Shown: in pieces, positions 5,742-6,964 of the stretch
Position numbering within the stretch: position 1 is the first letter of the stretch
Layout: each line of letters starts with the position of its first letter
Origin: an uncultured Armatimonadota bacterium
Lineage (GTDB): Bacteria; Armatimonadota; Armatimonadia; Armatimonadales; Armatimonadaceae
DNA length: 6,964 nt
Direction: 5' to 3'
NCBI GenBank assembly: GCA_903881535.1
Contig: CAIRTT010000254.1
Location: 1-6,964 of the forward strand
Program-made: the position numbers and the translations under genes
Notes under the pieces: generated by a model
Told to the model about the DNA's origin: nothing
Database searches by the model: none
Seen by the model: the letters and a program-made list of their open reading frames with translations, nothing else

Positions 5742-6356
5742 CTAAGCAGCATTACGTCGACGGCGCAGCGCAATACCCGCGAGCGCACCGCCACCGGTGA
5801 GCAACAACGCGATGGAGCCTGGCTCAGGCGCGACGCTGGAGCCGGGATTTGAAACGCGGAGGTTGCTGTTGGAGAAACCACTTCCGCTTATGGACGTAGT
5901 AAATGAAACAGAAGCATTCGGGTTGATCGAATTGTAATGCAGAATGTCCGTGACAAATGGGGGTACGGGGGGATTAGGAGAGTTACTTACGTCTCGTCCC
6001 TTTGTCGTGACTACGACGACTTGATCTTTCAAGAGCGTAACTGGGTTCGAAAGTGTCAGCCAGCTGATTCCATCAACTCCATGAACTAGGTTGCTTCTGT
6101 CAAACGATTGATTTACTCCATCGATGGAATACGACAAAGTCTGATAACCACTTTCATAACTGGAAGTATAAAATCCAACACTATTCAGAATCATCGAGCT
6201 GTTGAATGTGTACGTCGATGAGAGTGTTCCAAACTCTTGGCCCGCAGGTATGAGCCCCGTAAGGGCATACTCCTGCGCATTCGCGCTAGCGGAAACGAGC
6301 GACAGGGCTAATGTGCTGGCCGCGATGCTGACCAACCGTTTTGTAATAAGAACCAT
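5742..6356 (-). CDS. PEP-CTERM sorted secreted protein
   Basis: A protein of 204 residues starting at ATG 6356. This start opens directly on a signal peptide (basic start ITKR, hydrophobic core to about residue 22, likely cleavage after ANA at 25-27). A longer frame from TTG 6452 would put 32 extra residues before it. A weak AGAAGG lies 11 bases upstream. The mature part (28-174) is rich in Ser, Thr, Asn and beta-strand patterns, with no Cys and no catalytic motif, and I do not recognise its family. The C-terminus is a complete PEP-CTERM signal: VAPEP (175-179), a Gly/Ala/Leu helix (180-197) and RRRR (198-201). Such signals are processed by an exosortase/archaeosortase-type enzyme, usually in bacteria that make exopolysaccharide. 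No exosortase gene is in the window, so it must be elsewhere. Role: secreted or envelope-attached matrix protein (inferred). Confidence 0.9.
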   Translation of the reverse strand: MVLITKRLVSIAASTLALSLVSASANAQEYALTGLIPAGQEFGTLSSTYTFNSSMILNSVGFYTSSYESGYQTLSYSIDGVNQSFDRSNLVHGVDGISWLTLSNPVTLLKDQVVVVTTKGRDVSNSPNPPVPPFVTDILHYNSINPNASVSFTTSISGSGFSNSNLRVSNPGSSVAPEPGSIALLLTGGGALAGIALRRRRNAA

Positions 6357-6655
6357 AACGAAACTCGCCTTCTGGCATTTGAATGCATGTGCGCATTGCG
6401 AAAGCCGTGGTTTTACCTTGATCACTAATGCGAGAGTCGTGGACCCTGGCAACGATCGGGACAGCTCATGTCCGCAGATGTCTAGGAATCAAAAGTAGTG
6501 GGTTTTCTTAGGAATGTTGATTGACCAACAACCGCCACAAACTTACCGTACAAGACACTTTTTTAGCAATAATTTAAGGTTCTAAACTTTCCTAACCTTT
6601 ACTTTGACTTTATTTACATTTAACAAAAATTATTAATTTCAAGGCATCCCCGTGC
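6357..6655 (-). promoter_or_regulatory. AT-rich upstream region of the PEP-CTERM gene
   Basis: The stretch from about 6541 to 6645 is strikingly AT-rich compared with the rest of the window and lies 185-290 bases before the ATG at 6356. It contains several A/T runs and TTGAAA- or TTGTTA-like hexamers on the minus strand, but none with a well-spaced -10 that I would name as the promoter. A leader of up to about 180 bases is implied if transcription starts here. No riboswitch or RNA gene was recognised. Confidence 0.35.
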
Positions 6656-6757
6656 GGGAGGGCACAGCGGCCCTCCCCTACGCAGAGGATTTGTTTCGAT
6701 AATCGGTCACATAGAAGCCGTAAACAGATTCAGCATTTCAGTAAGCAAGCCCAACAC
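6646..6757 (-). repeat. Partial composite repeat with REP-like palindrome (6656-6681)
   Basis: Arms GGGAGGGC (6656-6663) and GCCCTCCC (6670-6677) flank loop ACAGCG, followed by CTAC (6678-6681). Hairpin and loop are identical to those at 5264-5285. The flank with GGATTTGTTTC and TCACAT matches 5262-5320 at 55 of 59 positions. Further right only short pieces remain similar, such as CAAGCCCAACAC (6746-6757 against 5351-5362). Confidence 0.75.
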
Positions 6758-6964
6758 GAACAAACGCGACATCGCGATGCGCGGTGGAATGTGGAGCGGG
6801 TGGGCCGCTAGCCGGACTGGCCAGATATCAGATACTGAAAGCCAGCTCACATTCGGCGACTGGCAGGGCGGGCACCGTCCACGATGGCCATTCCCAACAT
6901 CGACAACCACATTCCAAAGATCTGCCATCGGGGATGGTCGCCCCACAGCTCCAGCTAGCGTTAC
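6682..6964. other. Right-end region, coding status unresolved
   Basis: Two frames run unbroken to the window edge. On the plus strand a frame is open from 6624, with its first ATG at 6777, giving at least 62 codons (begins MRGGMWSGWAASRTG). On the minus strand a frame enters at 6964 and stops at 6707-6709, giving 85 codons that end LTEMLNLFTASM. Neither has a ribosome site or a recognised motif, and the minus frame ends inside repeat-related sequence. Either could be a piece of a gene beyond the edge, or the whole stretch could be non-coding. Confidence 0.3.

Noticed and set aside
6357..6452. Longer start (TTG 6452) for the PEP-CTERM gene
   Set aside because: It would place 32 residues ahead of a complete signal peptide and has no ribosome site; ATG 6356 fits far better.
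6202..6498. Plus-strand open frame of 98 codons
   Set aside because: Antisense to the signal-peptide end of the PEP-CTERM gene and its leader; no ribosome site.

Overview
The window reads as a chromosomal piece of a free-living bacterium with about 50-55% GC that exports and decorates surface proteins. The clearest taxonomic hint is a PEP-CTERM protein with a VAPEP motif, a membrane helix and an RRRR tail. Together with abundant GTAG-type intergenic palindromes this would fit an Armatimonadota-like or other exosortase-bearing environmental lineage. That placement is recalled resemblance, not a demonstrated one.

All three confident genes are on the minus strand, so transcription runs from high to low coordinates. 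First is a small PEP-CTERM secreted protein (6356 to 5742). Second is a membrane acyltransferase of the Acyltransferase_3 family (5127 to 4009). Third is a large exported protein (3775 to 368) with an unusual N-terminal module, one putative-Ig domain and seven tandem beta-sandwich-like repeats of 92-96 residues. The third gene ends in a textbook rho-independent terminator (309-346). The genes are separated by 614 and 233 bases and look like separate transcription units. They share a cell-surface theme: sorting of a secreted protein, acylation of a glycan or lipid, and a filamentous exported protein.

The gaps carry the least expected material. A family of short palindromes with 8-bp arms and a 6-nt loop occurs at 150, 5264, 5434, 5654 and 6656, plus a degraded copy at 5703. 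The five good copies each have GTAG directly 5' of the hairpin. Three different stem sequences keep full pairing by compensatory changes. This is the architecture of REP elements mobilised by RAYT (TnpA_REP) proteins. The palindromes sit inside longer conserved units: a 202-bp composite is present at 78-279 and again at 5362-5563 with no net length change, and a perfect 79-bp direct repeat (1-79 and 201-279) shows the array continues past the left edge.

The right end (6682-6964) is open on both strands and no gene can be called there with confidence. No RNA gene, CRISPR array, insertion sequence or transposase gene was seen. I found no convincing new multi-gene system; the best leads are the REP-like family and the architecture of the large repeat protein.
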